From positions 124,001 through 188,000 of the forward strand of contig JADJWE010000002.1 in NCBI GenBank assembly GCA_016716525.1: a stretch of 64,000 nucleotides of DNA, read 5' to 3'. The position numbers were made by a program, and so were the translations under genes. The DNA comes from Candidatus Flexicrinis affinis. GTDB taxonomy: Bacteria > Chloroflexota > Anaerolineae > Aggregatilineales > Phototrophicaceae. The notes under the pieces were generated by a model that was not told the DNA's origin, made no database searches, and saw nothing but the letters and a program-made list of their open reading frames with translations. Shown here one piece after another: positions 32,307-41,700 of the stretch (position 1 is its first letter; the number at the start of each line of letters is the position of its first letter).

Positions 32307-33902
32307 ATGAGATTGGCGCGCGTTCTTGCTGTAATGACGTTATGGTTGCTGGCCGTGAGCGCGGTGTCGGCACAAGGGACGATCACGTCGGCGGTGGTGC
32401 CGACCAACGTTCGCAGCGGCCCCGGTACCGAGTGGCGCATTCTTGGCACTGCTCCCGCCGGTACGACAATCGCGCTAGACGGGCAGGCATTCGGCGGGAA
32501 CTGGGTGCGCGGCATTACGTCCGGCGGTTTGGTGGGCTGGATGTACCGCGAGAACCTCGCGATTGACGGTGGCGCGGCCGCGGGCTTGCCGCCGGTTTAT
32601 CTTGAAACGCCGTTCAACCTTTCTGCGCCGGCACAGCAAGGCGACATCGGCGGTGGCGGCGGATCGATCTTCACCGCGAACGCGCGCCTGAACATTCGCA
32701 GCGGCCCGGGAACGCAGTGGCGCCTGATCGGTGGGCTGGAAGTTGGCCAATCGTTCAACGTCGATGGCAAAGACTTCAGCGGCACGTGGGTGCGCGGCAT
32801 CACGCCCGAAGGTACGATCGGCTGGGCGTTTGCGCAGTATCTGAGTGGGGCGGTCGGTGGACTGCGTGTCGTCAACCGCGACGCGCCCTTCTCGCTTTCT
32901 GCTCCGGCGGGCGGCAGTGCCCCGGCAGAAAGCGCGCCCGCCTCGCCCGACATCCCAGTCTCGAACGCGGCCCCGGTGCGCGGGTTCAACCTCGGCGGCC
33001 ACGTCCGCAACCTGAGCGAGAACACGGTCAACTGGATGCGTGTCGCCGGCATGTCATGGGTCAAGAAGCAGGTCGTATGGGAGCCGGGTAACGATCCCAA
33101 CGGCGTGGGCGGCCTGATCAACGAGGCGCACGGGCACGGATTCCGCATCCTGCTCAGCATCGTCGGCAAACCCGACAAGGTGAACGATCCCGGTTATTTC
33201 GAGGCCTACGCCGCGTACGTCGGTGGCGTCGCCGCGCTTGGTGCGGACGCCATCGAAGTGTGGAACGAGCCGAACATCGACCGCGAGTGGGCGGCGGGCA
33301 GCATCAACCCGGCACAATACACCGAGTTGCTGAGGCAGGCGTACAATGCGATCAAAGGCGCACGGCCGGAAACAATCGTCATCAGCGGCGCTCCGTCGCC
33401 GACAGGATACTACGGCGGGTGCACGCCGTGGGGCTGCGACGACAAGCCGTTTGTCGAAGGCATGTACGCCGCCGGCGCGGGCCGATACATGGACTGCATC
33501 GGCATCCATTACAACGAAGGCATCTTGCCGCCGAGTGCCAGCAGCGGCGATCCGCGCGGGAACCCGAACCACTATACGCGCTACTATCCGACCATGGTCA
33601 GCACCTACATCAATGCCTTCCGCGGGACGAAGCGGCTGTGCTTCACCGAGCTGGGCTATCTGACGCCTGAGGGTTACGGCCAACTGCCCGACGGCTTCCT
33701 GTGGGCTGCGGACACGTCGCTGGCCGAACAGGTCGCGTGGGTCGATCAGGTCGTCAGCATCGCCGCGGGCAGCGGGCGCGTGCTGCTGATGATTATCTGG
33801 AACGTGGATTTCGAGAACTATGGCGGTGGCGATCCACAGGCGGGCTACGCGCTCATCCGCCCGGGTGGGGATTGCCCTGCGTGTCGTGCGCTCTCACAAT
33901 AG
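32307..33902 (+). CDS. Secreted protein with two SH3b domains and a GH-A clan glycosidase-like domain
   Basis: 531 residues. Signal peptide MRLARVLAVMTLWLLAVSAVSA-Q; GAGGAG precedes the ATG. Two bacterial SH3 (SH3b) domains at about 27-88 and 120-185 share NVRSGPGTEWRILG / NIRSGPGTQWRLIG and end in VGWMY / IGWAF; they usually bind wall peptide. Residues about 225-531 form a TIM-barrel glycosidase of the GH39/GH5 kind: DAIEVWNEPNIDREW holds the acid/base glutamate, CFTELGYLTPEG the candidate nucleophile, and WNVDF is the last strand. Target polysaccharide unknown. It is cotranscribed with the SH3b-WD40 gene 37 bases downstream. Confidence 0.88.
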   Translation: MRLARVLAVMTLWLLAVSAVSAQGTITSAVVPTNVRSGPGTEWRILGTAPAGTTIALDGQAFGGNWVRGITSGGLVGWMYRENLAIDGGAAAGLPPVYLETPFNLSAPAQQGDIGGGGGSIFTANARLNIRSGPGTQWRLIGGLEVGQSFNVDGKDFSGTWVRGITPEGTIGWAFAQYLSGAVGGLRVVNRDAPFSLSAPAGGSAPAESAPASPDIPVSNAAPVRGFNLGGHVRNLSENTVNWMRVAGMSWVKKQVVWEPGNDPNGVGGLINEAHGHGFRILLSIVGKPDKVNDPGYFEAYAAYVGGVAALGADAIEVWNEPNIDREWAAGSINPAQYTELLRQAYNAIKGARPETIVISGAPSPTGYYGGCTPWGCDDKPFVEGMYAAGAGRYMDCIGIHYNEGILPPSASSGDPRGNPNHYTRYYPTMVSTYINAFRGTKRLCFTELGYLTPEGYGQLPDGFLWAADTSLAEQVAWVDQVVSIAAGSGRVLLMIIWNVDFENYGGGDPQAGYALIRPGGDCPACRALSQ

Positions 33903-33939
33903 AGGGCAAGTGCTGCGTGTCCTTGCAAAAGGAGGACTC

Positions 33940-35598
33940 ATGCGTAAGCTGCGAATGATAGGGGTGGTACTGGCGATGATCTTCGCCGGTGCAGCAACGG
34001 CTCAAGGTGCGCCGGAGCAGATTCAAGACGCGTTGTCGGCATTCAACCAACGCCTCGGTACGGCGCTCACGCTCAACGACTTCTTCTGGACGTGGGAGCA
34101 GTCGACGTTTCCGGACAGCGCGCTCGGCTGCCCTGCCGAAGGGGCACAGCCGGTCGCCGGTACGGTCGTCGGGTATCGCTTCCTGTTCACCTATGCCGAC
34201 GTGACGTACGAGTATCGCGTGTCGGCCGACCGTACGGTGACGGCCTTCTGCGGCACGGTGAACCAATCGTCGCAGACAGGCGGTGAAGACATCGCCGGGG
34301 TCGTCGACGACGTCGCCGAGCTGTCGAACTCGCTGTGCCCGGCACCCCAGCCCGGCAGCGCCTACCCGCGGACGCGGCTCGCCCCGGGCATACAGGCGCG
34401 TGTAATCGGTGGTACGCCGAACAACCTGCGCAGCGAACCGAACGTCAATGCGCAGTTGCTCGGCCAAATCCCGAATGTCGCGACCTTCGATGTGCTCGCC
34501 GGGCCAATCTGCGATCCGACTGGCATGTTGTGGGTACAGGTGAACTACAACGGCGCGATCGGCTACACCGCCGAAGCGTCCGGGCAAGATGTCTATCTCG
34601 AACCGCTGCCGCCCACGATCAGCGGTACGCCTGTCAATGCTCTCACCGTCGCGAGCGCGGCGCAGTGGCGCGAATACGCCAAACTGCAAGGCAATTTCGG
34701 CACCGGGCTGATGTGGTCTTCGACCGGCAAACTGGCCGTCACCGGCGACGCGGGCGCGGAAGGCTTGTGGCTGTACGAACAGGGCGCGATCGCCGCCGCT
34801 CCCCGCACGATTCGGTCGGTCGACCGATTCGTCCGCGGCGTGTTCTCGGATCAGCGCGAAACGCTCGTGCTCGGGGCAGCCGACGGCAGCGTGCACATCT
34901 GGGACCTCAGCCCGTCGAGCAATCTGATCGAGCGGCTCGTGCTTAACGCACACAATGCGGCGGTTTCGGCCGTGGCGATCAGCCCCGACCTGCGCCGAAT
35001 CGCAACTTCTGGCGGGTATGCGTTTGCCAGCGTGCAGCAAGACGACAATCTCTACGCCGTGTTGGTGTGGGACATCACCAACGTGTCGCAAGTGTACGCG
35101 CTGCGCGGACATACCGGCGAGGTGACCGGCGTGGCCTTCAGCAGCGATGGCCGCTCGATAGCCACGTCAAGCCTCGACGGATCGGTGCGCATCTGGGACG
35201 CGACATCAGGGTTGCAGACAGCCCGCGTCGACAGCGATATCCCCGCCACCGCGATGGCCTACAGCCCCGACGACTCGGTGCTGGTCGTCGGTTATCAGGA
35301 CGGGGCGACTCTGGCGTTGGCGCTGGTCGGCAGCTTGAGCGCCGGACCCGTGGTGCCGACCCACAGCGCGCCGGTTACGGCGTTGGCGTTCAGTGGCGAC
35401 GGGATGTTGTTGGCGTCCGCTGCTTCGGACGGATCGGTCGGAGTCCGGGACGGAAACCAGCTGCTGACGTCCGACCCGCCGGTCGTGTTGGGCGGTGTCA
35501 ACGCCGGAGCCATCTCCGCGCTGGCGTTCAGCCCGGATCGTACGCTGCTGGCATCGCTTGGGGCCGACAACACGATTCGGCTGCTGGCCGCGCCGTAA
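33940..35598 (+). CDS. Secreted SH3b and WD40-repeat protein
   Basis: 552 residues. AAAAGGAGG precedes the ATG; signal peptide MRKLRMIGVVLAMIFAGAATA-Q. Residues about 25-110 are a small cysteine-containing domain (FPDSALGCPAEGAQPV, YRFLFTYADVTYEYRVS) also typical of Chloroflexota envelope proteins. An SH3b domain follows at about 150-205 (NNLRSEPNVNAQLLGQI). Residues about 245-552 hold six or seven WD40 blades, for example ALRGHTGEVTGVAFSSDGRSIATSSLDGSVRIWD. No enzyme motif, so a propeller for protein contact at the cell surface. It is second in an operon after the SH3b-glycosidase. Confidence 0.88.
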   Translation: MRKLRMIGVVLAMIFAGAATAQGAPEQIQDALSAFNQRLGTALTLNDFFWTWEQSTFPDSALGCPAEGAQPVAGTVVGYRFLFTYADVTYEYRVSADRTVTAFCGTVNQSSQTGGEDIAGVVDDVAELSNSLCPAPQPGSAYPRTRLAPGIQARVIGGTPNNLRSEPNVNAQLLGQIPNVATFDVLAGPICDPTGMLWVQVNYNGAIGYTAEASGQDVYLEPLPPTISGTPVNALTVASAAQWREYAKLQGNFGTGLMWSSTGKLAVTGDAGAEGLWLYEQGAIAAAPRTIRSVDRFVRGVFSDQRETLVLGAADGSVHIWDLSPSSNLIERLVLNAHNAAVSAVAISPDLRRIATSGGYAFASVQQDDNLYAVLVWDITNVSQVYALRGHTGEVTGVAFSSDGRSIATSSLDGSVRIWDATSGLQTARVDSDIPATAMAYSPDDSVLVVGYQDGATLALALVGSLSAGPVVPTHSAPVTALAFSGDGMLLASAASDGSVGVRDGNQLLTSDPPVVLGGVNAGAISALAFSPDRTLLASLGADNTIRLLAAP

Positions 35599-35616
35599 GC
35601 TATCACGGCAACGACA

Positions 35617-35642
35617 GAGGGGCGGCCAACCGGTCGCCCCTC
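35617..35642. terminator. Hairpin between convergent genes
   Basis: GAGGGGCG (35617-35624) pairs with CGCCCCTC (35635-35642). No T-run follows on either strand, so termination strength is uncertain. Confidence 0.4.
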
Positions 35643-35725
35643 GTCATAACAGCGATCGTCGCGGCCGGAAACCAACCGCGATCCGGCGCGCCTTCGCCTT
35701 TCCCCTTGAACCTTGCCTCTTGCCC

Positions 35726-36571
35726 CTATTCGATCGGCAGCGAGTCGTCGTTACCCCACTCTTTCCAGCTGCCGTCATAGACCGAGCCGCCGTCGAACCC
35801 GGCGAGGCGATACGCAAGCAGCGCGAGGCTGGCGCTGACCCCGCCATTGCAATACATCACGACATCCTGATCGTCGGCGTCGACCCCCACTTCGCCAAAC
35901 AGTGCGCGCAGCGTTTCGGGCGCTGGCATCCGCCCGTCCGGGGTCGCGAGCGCCTCTTTGATGGGCAGGTTGACCGCCCCGGGGATATGGCCCTTGCGCT
36001 TAGCTCGCGCAGACTCGCCACGGTACTCCGCCGCTGAACGCACGTCGATCAGCGCCGTGTCGGTATGCAGCGCGCCCTCAACCGCGTGCTTGTCGCGCCG
36101 GATCGGTGCGTCGAGGCGCGGCACAAACGCGCGCGGCGTGACGAACGGAACGCGCGCCGAAACAGGACGGCCTTCGGCGGTCCACGCGTTCCACCCGCCG
36201 TCGAGGATCGCCACGCGCCGGTGGCCGTAGTAGTGCAGCGCCCACCACATGCGTGCCGCGAACATCCCGTTGGCGTCGTCATATGCGACGACCATGACGT
36301 CCTCGTCTATACCGAGCGCCGACATCAGCGCTGCGAACTTTTCCGGTGGCGCGATCTGTACTTTGCCCGGACCGTCCACCGTGATGTCGGTCACCCAGTT
36401 CACGAAGCGCGCGCCGGGGATATGCGACTCGGCGTAAGCCTCGTCATGCGCGAAGTAGTGCGGAAGCGGCTCGGTCGCCGGGATGACATGGCCGCGAATG
36501 TCGATCACGACCACGTTCGGATCGGCCAAATGGGCTTCGAGCCATTCCGTACTGACCAGCAGGTGCGACAT
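35726..36571 (-). CDS. sseA: Thiosulfate/3-mercaptopyruvate sulfurtransferase (two rhodanese domains)
   Basis: 281 residues from the ATG at 36571, which has GGAG 7 bases upstream. Two rhodanese domains: the N-terminal one (VVVIDIRGHVIPAT to RRVAILDGGWNAWTAEGRPV) lacks the cysteine, while the C-terminal one holds the active loop CNGGVSA in VVMYCNGGVSASLALLAYRL at about 240. The loop pattern C-x-x-G-V-S/T-A fits the MST/TST family; the exact sulfur donor cannot be fixed. It is divergent from the small membrane protein gene, with a perfect 12-bp palindrome between them. Confidence 0.93.
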   Translation of the reverse strand: MSHLLVSTEWLEAHLADPNVVVIDIRGHVIPATEPLPHYFAHDEAYAESHIPGARFVNWVTDITVDGPGKVQIAPPEKFAALMSALGIDEDVMVVAYDDANGMFAARMWWALHYYGHRRVAILDGGWNAWTAEGRPVSARVPFVTPRAFVPRLDAPIRRDKHAVEGALHTDTALIDVRSAAEYRGESARAKRKGHIPGAVNLPIKEALATPDGRMPAPETLRALFGEVGVDADDQDVVMYCNGGVSASLALLAYRLAGFDGGSVYDGSWKEWGNDDSLPIE

Positions 36572-36612
36572 CGTGTCTCTCCAGATCGCTCTATTTGGCC
36601 TGGCTAGTGTGC

Positions 36613-36624
36613 CGGTTCGAACCG
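36613..36624. promoter_or_regulatory. 12-bp palindrome upstream of the sulfurtransferase gene
   Basis: CGGTTCGAACCG is a perfect palindrome 42 bases upstream of the sulfurtransferase start. On the minus strand TTGCCA (36634-36629) flanks it, with only a weak -10 (CACACT), so it would lie in the promoter spacer. Confidence 0.35.
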
Positions 36625-36678
36625 CTATTGGCAATACCGCGCCGAGATGTCACATAGGAGTTGGGGGGCCCGCCGTGG

Positions 36679-36684
36679 TACAAT
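36679..36684 (+). promoter_or_regulatory. -10 box of the small membrane protein gene
   Basis: TACAAT preceded by GTGG, about 50 bases before the start codon. No clear -35 is seen at the right distance. Confidence 0.35.
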
Positions 36685-36733
36685 TCGCGGCAGAAGCGAC
36701 TTGCCTTACACGATGGAAAACAAGGAGCGTCCG

Positions 36734-36946
36734 ATGCGTTCCATCACGCGAATGATTGGGTTGATCGCCATCCTACTGCTGACGGCGCTTCCGGCGCTGG
36801 CACAGGAGGTTGCAGAAGCGGCATCCACCGATACACCTCAGGGTCTGGGGCTGCTGATGCTGCTGATCGGATTAGGCGCCGTCGCCGCGGTCGGTTTACT
36901 GATGTCGCGCCGCGAATCCTCCGGTTCTGACGACGAACTGGTCTAG
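36734..36946 (+). CDS. Small secreted or membrane protein of 70 residues
   Basis: The ATG at 36734 has AAGGAG 6 bases upstream; an in-frame ATG at 36713 lacks one. The N-terminal hydrophobic segment MIGLIAILLLTALPALA-Q resembles a signal peptide. A short linker (EVAEAASTDTPQ) leads to a second helix LGLLMLLIGLGAVAAVGLLM and a charged tail (SRRESSGSDDELV). The result would be a single-span protein with a short cytoplasmic tail. Function unknown. The ybaK gene begins 5 bases later, so it leads a small operon. Confidence 0.7.
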   Translation: MRSITRMIGLIAILLLTALPALAQEVAEAASTDTPQGLGLLMLLIGLGAVAAVGLLMSRRESSGSDDELV

Positions 36947-36951
36947 GCTGT

Positions 36952-37440
36952 ATGCCGGTCAAGCTGAACTCGATGCGGGTGCTCGAACAGGCGAAGATCC
37001 CGTACGAGATCCTCGAATATCCCGACATCATCAAAGACGCGGAAGAAGTGGCCGAGGCAATCGGCATTCCGTACTGGATGGTGTACAAGACGCTCGTGGT
37101 GCAGGCCGAGGGACAACCCAAGCCGATGCTGGCCGTCATCGCCAGCGAACGGCAGCTCGACCTCAAGAAGCTGGCTGCCGCGTCCGGCGTAAAGAAGATT
37201 CGCATGGCCGCGCACAAGGACGCTGAAGCCCTGACCGGCCTCAAGGTCGGCGGCATCAGCCCGTTGATGCTGCGCGACAAGAACTGGATCGTCTACCTCG
37301 ACCGCCACGCCGCCGACCTCGAACACGTTGCCATCAGCGCCGGCCAACGCGGCATGCAAGTGCGCGTGCCGGTCGTGCCGCTGCTGAACCTGCTGCGCGC
37401 CCGCCTTGCCGACATAACCGTAGACGAGGAAAGCGCCTAA
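36952..37440 (+). CDS. ybaK: YbaK/EbsC-type Cys-tRNA(Pro) deacylase
   Basis: 162 residues. Hydrolyses mischarged tRNA-Pro, a translation quality-control step. Family features: MRVLEQAKIPYEILEYP at the N-terminus, the lysine in WMVYKTLVVQ (about residue 46, the conserved KTL), QLDLKKLAAASGVKKIRMA and the GGISP motif (TGLKVGGISPLML, about 100). Length and order match YbaK. No strong ribosome site is seen; it starts 5 bases after the small membrane protein gene and is probably coupled to it. The DMT transporter follows 6 bases later. Confidence 0.93.
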   Translation: MPVKLNSMRVLEQAKIPYEILEYPDIIKDAEEVAEAIGIPYWMVYKTLVVQAEGQPKPMLAVIASERQLDLKKLAAASGVKKIRMAAHKDAEALTGLKVGGISPLMLRDKNWIVYLDRHAADLEHVAISAGQRGMQVRVPVVPLLNLLRARLADITVDEESA

Positions 37441-37446
37441 GACTCT

Positions 37447-38289
37447 ATGTCTGCAGAAATCTTGACCGCCGTCCTTGGCTTGTCGTCGGGCCTGCTGTGG
37501 GGAACCGGCGACTTTTTTGGTGGGCTCGCCTCGCGCCGCATTTCGGCGTATACGGTCGTGTTCTTCGGTCAGGTCATCGGCACGTCGCTGCTGATCGCCA
37601 TTGTGCTGCTGATCGGCTTGCCACTGCCGCCGGCTGGCGACCTCGCGCTTGGCGGCGTTGCGGGCATCTTCGGCACCATCGGGCTGCTGTTTTTCTACCG
37701 TGCGCTCAGCGTATCGAAGATGAGCGCCGCCGCACCAGTGACGGCCGTGTTGGCAGCCGCCATTCCGGTCATCTTCGGGTTTGCGCTCGAAGGCGTGCCT
37801 CACGTCATTCAATTCGTCGGCATGGGGCTTGCATTCGCCGCTATCGCGCTGATCGCGCGCGAAGGTGAAGGCGGCGCACCGGCCTTGTCGCAGCTGCGCT
37901 TGCCGCTGTTAGCCGGCTTCGGCTTTGGCATGTACCTCATGCTGATCGCGCGGGCAAGCAGCACGAGCGCGCTGTGGCCGATCCTGATGGGCCGCTTCGC
38001 GTCGGTCACGATGATTGGGCTGATCGGGTGGAAGTTGGGCCAACTACGCCGGCCAAACGGCGCAGAAATGCGCCTGATCGCGGCATCCGGCGTGTTCGAT
38101 ACGCTCGGCAACTCGCTCTATGCGCTATCGGCGCAGGTCGGACGCGACGCGGTCGCTGCCGTGCTGTCGTCACTGTACCCCGCAGCGACGGTCGCATGGG
38201 CGTGGGTGCTGCTCAAGGAACGCCTGCGCAAACACCAACTGCTCGGTGTCGCGTTCGCGCTAACCGCCGTCGTGCTGATCGCGCTCTAG
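37447..38289 (+). CDS. DMT-superfamily transporter (EamA domains)
   Basis: 280 residues with about ten membrane helices, arranged as two EamA halves. Each half ends in the family motif: ALSVSKMSAAAPVTAVLAAAIPVIFGFALEG (first) and GRDAVAAVLSSLYPAATVAWAWVLLKERL (second), where the E-x-L/E-R end of the helix is typical. It exports or imports small metabolites; the substrate cannot be inferred. Third gene of the small operon with ybaK. Confidence 0.9.
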   Translation: MSAEILTAVLGLSSGLLWGTGDFFGGLASRRISAYTVVFFGQVIGTSLLIAIVLLIGLPLPPAGDLALGGVAGIFGTIGLLFFYRALSVSKMSAAAPVTAVLAAAIPVIFGFALEGVPHVIQFVGMGLAFAAIALIAREGEGGAPALSQLRLPLLAGFGFGMYLMLIARASSTSALWPILMGRFASVTMIGLIGWKLGQLRRPNGAEMRLIAASGVFDTLGNSLYALSAQVGRDAVAAVLSSLYPAATVAWAWVLLKERLRKHQLLGVAFALTAVVLIAL

Positions 38290-38291
38290 CG

Positions 38292-38702
38292 TCAGTCGTC
38301 GAAGTTCATCGGGACATCTAGCCGGATCCACGTCCGCCCCACACGGAACAGCGACCCCGGCCGCAGCGCAACGCGCTCCTTAATCGGTTCGGCCTGCTTC
38401 TCGACGTACGTGCCGTTCCGGCTGCCCTGATCCTCCAGCCAAAACGTGATCGAGTGCGGGGTTTCGGTGTCTTCGGTGTCGGTGCCGGCCTCGTGTTTGC
38501 AGATCAGCTTGGCGTGCAGGCGCGACACCTGACTGTCGAACGGCAGGTGGATCTCGCTACCTTCGCGGCGGCCCATCGCAAGCGCACGCTCCTCTCCGGG
38601 GGCGGGCTGTGTGAACGTCAACGTCTTGCCGTCCAACGGCCCCGACATATACGTGACCGAAACCTCGCGGCGATAGCCCCGGCGTGGCGACTTATAGTTC
38701 AT
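38292..38702 (-). CDS. FHA-domain protein
   Basis: 136 residues, nearly all one forkhead-associated domain, which binds phosphothreonine. Core residues are intact: GRREGSEIHLPFDSQVSRLHAKL (Gly-Arg of the first strand, then the S-R-x-H pThr-binding loop) and LEDQGSRNGTYV (the S-x-N-G turn). Its start overlaps the end of the kinase-TPR gene by 11 bases on the same strand, so both are made from one message. It is therefore a likely reader of threonines phosphorylated by that kinase; this is inference from coupling. Confidence 0.92.
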   Translation of the reverse strand: MNYKSPRRGYRREVSVTYMSGPLDGKTLTFTQPAPGEERALAMGRREGSEIHLPFDSQVSRLHAKLICKHEAGTDTEDTETPHSITFWLEDQGSRNGTYVEKQAEPIKERVALRPGSLFRVGRTWIRLDVPMNFDD

Positions 38703-41700
38703 TCAACCGCTCCTTGCTTGCCTGATGGCGCGGATCGGCTTGCAGGGCCGACCGATAGCGGCGCTTTGCGCCCTCGATGTCGCCCATGCGCATCAGTGCC
38801 TCTCCATAGTTATACCAGAACCACGGATCGCCCGGCGCAAGCGTTGTCGCCTGTTCATAGCAACTCAGCGCCTCGTCGTAGCGTTCGAGGGCGTACAGGC
38901 TCATGCCCTTGCCGTTCCAAGCCCACGCATAGCGCGGGTCGAGCAGCAGGGCGCGTTCGTAGCTGCCGAGCGCGTCCTGATAGCGGTGCAGGCGGCGCAG
39001 CACCTGCCCGTGACGCGCCCACGCCACCGAGCTGTCAGCGGCGTAATCGATCAGCGTGGTCGCGACTTGCAGCGCCTCGTGCGCCTTGCGCATGTCCAGC
39101 AGCAGGTCGATCTGGTTGATGCGATACCACAGGTTGTTGGGGTCTTCGCGCACCGCGCGCTGATAGCTCAGCAGCGCGTCGTCGCGGCGGCGCAGCTCGC
39201 GCAGGGTCAGCGCTCGCCCGTTCCACGCCCACGCATAGCCCGGCATCACCTGTACGGCCTTGTCGAATGCAACCAGCGCGTCCTCCAGCTTGCCGAGTTT
39301 ACGCAGCGCGTGGCCGCGTTTGGCCCAACTTTCCGCATGGTCGGGTCGCAAGGCAAGCGCGTGTTGAAGACTCTCGATCGCTTCCTGTGCGCGGTTGAGC
39401 GCGAGCAGTTCTTCGGCGCGGTTATACCACAGCCACGGGTCGTCCTGATTCAGTTCGAGCGCGCGGTCGAACGACTTCAACGCTTCGGCATGACGGCCGT
39501 ACTCGCCGAGTGTCAGGCCGTGACCGCCCCACGCCCACGCGTCGTCCGGATCGAGGTCGATCGCCCGCGAATAGGCGACCATCGCCTCGTCCAATCGACG
39601 CAAGCGGCGCAGCGCCTGCCCGTACTTGCCCCACAGCTGACCGTTATTCGGGTCGCGCTGAAGTGCCTGTTCGAGCAGTTCGGCCGCGGTCTGATTCTTG
39701 CCGATCTGGCTGAGCAGGTCGGTTTGCTTGGTCGTGTAGAACGGATCGTCGCTGAGTTCCACCGCGCGGCGGTAGGCATCGAGCGCCTCGACGTGCTGCT
39801 CCATCGCCTCGAGCGTCGCGCCCAGCTCGCTCCATGCCGACGCCAACTGGTCGGCCAATCGGACCGCGGTGCGGCAGGCGTCTAGCGCGCGCTCGTAGTC
39901 GCCCAATTGGCGATAGGCTTTGCCCAAACGTGTCCAGAATCGCGCGCTCGCCGGGTCCATCTCGACCGACCGGCGCAGCGGTTCGATCGCCTCCGCACTG
40001 CGATCCATCAGCAGCAGCACGTTGCCTTGATTGAACAGGTACCACACGTCGTCGGGCGCTTGATCTGCAGCCTGCCGGTAACACTCAAGCGCTTCCTCGT
40101 AGCGGCCGGTCTGCTCAAGCACGACGCCGCGTCCGTTGACGGCCCACGTCAGATCAGCGTCGATCGAAAGTGCGCGATCGTACGCGCTGAGCGCCTCGTC
40201 ATACCGTTTTAGATAGCGCAGCACTTGACCCAGTTTCGCCCAGCTGAGCGCATAGTTCGGGTCAAGTTCGGTGGCGCGCCGGGCCGGATCGAGCGCGTCC
40301 TGCACCTGCCCGAGGTCGATATACATCTCGGTCAGGCTGTACCAGTGCATCACGACGTTGGGCTGATAGCGCGTAGCCCGCAAGAAGCTGTTGAGCGCAT
40401 CACGGGTGCGGCCGAGCATTTTCTGCGTCAGGCCGAGGCCATTGTGTGCCCACGCGTAGGTCGGGTCGAGCTTGATGGCCTGCTCGAACGCGCCAAGCGC
40501 CTCCTCGGGCCGGTCGAGCTGCCGCAGCACCTGGCCCAGCCTCGCCCAACTGGACGAGTGCGCCGGGTCGATTTCGACCGCGCGGCGCAAGGCATCCTCG
40601 GCGTCCGCCAGCCTGCCGAGGTTAAAGTACGCGCTGCCCATGTTGTGCACATACCAAACGTCCTCGGGGTGCATCTCCGACGCCTGCCGGAAGCACTCGA
40701 GCGCCTCCTCAAAGCGTCCCATGCGCTCGAGGATGACGCCCTTTCCGCTGAGCGCCCACGCATACGCCGGCTGAATCTCCAACGCGCGGTCATAGCACAC
40801 CAGCGCATCTTCGTAACGTTCGAGCAGGCGCAGCGTGCGCCCCTTGCGCGCCCATGCGTAGCTCAGCCCGGGCTGCTTGGCGATCGCTTGATCGAACGCC
40901 TGAAGCGCCTGCTCATAGCGACCAAGCTCGGTCAACGAATAACCTTTGTCGACCAGTTCGCGCGCCGCCAGCGGAACGCCTTCAGGCTCGGGCATCGGCT
41001 CGCTGCCGGTGATCTCGACGGTAATGTCGCGCAGCACGTCGGCGATTTCGTCCCAAGTCTGCGGGCGTTCCTCGCGGTCCTTCTCCAAGCACCACAGCAC
41101 CAACGACCGCAGCGACAGCGGAATCTTCTGCTCCATCGCCTCGTCAAACTCAGGCTGTTCTTCGAGGTGCGCGCGCTTGAGCTCCGACTTGTGGCGGTAC
41201 GGGAATACGGTCTTGCCGACCAGCATTTCGTAGAGCACGCATCCGAAAGCATAGATGTCCGAGCGCAGGTCAAGCGACGGGTCGTTGATCCACTGCTCCG
41301 GGGACATATACGCATACGTGCCGACCACGGCATCGGCCCGCGTGAGGCGATCGCTCGGGTTCACGGTCGGGTCGGCGGTGATCGGGCCTTCGTCCGACGC
41401 GCTGCCATCGTTCAACACCGAGTACACCAGTCCGAAGTCGGTGACTTTGGCGGTGCCATCGTGGGTGACAAGGATGTTGGCCGGCTTGATGTCGCGGTGC
41501 ACCATACCGGGGAACTTGGCGGCTGCGTGCCGCATCGCGCGTGCGATCTGTAAGGCGAAATCGACGGCGTTCTCAAGCGTCACACGCCGGTGCTTGATCC
41601 AATTGGAGAGGTCCGGACCCAGGTTCTCAGGTCCGCTGACATGCTCGAGCACGATGTGCGGACGGCCGCCCACGGTATGCACGCGGCGCGCCTGCACAAT

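Noticed and set aside
33853..35112. Minus-strand open frame of 419 codons opposite the SH3b-WD40 gene
   Set aside because: No motif, no ribosome site, and the plus-strand gene has a clear signal peptide and WD40 blades.
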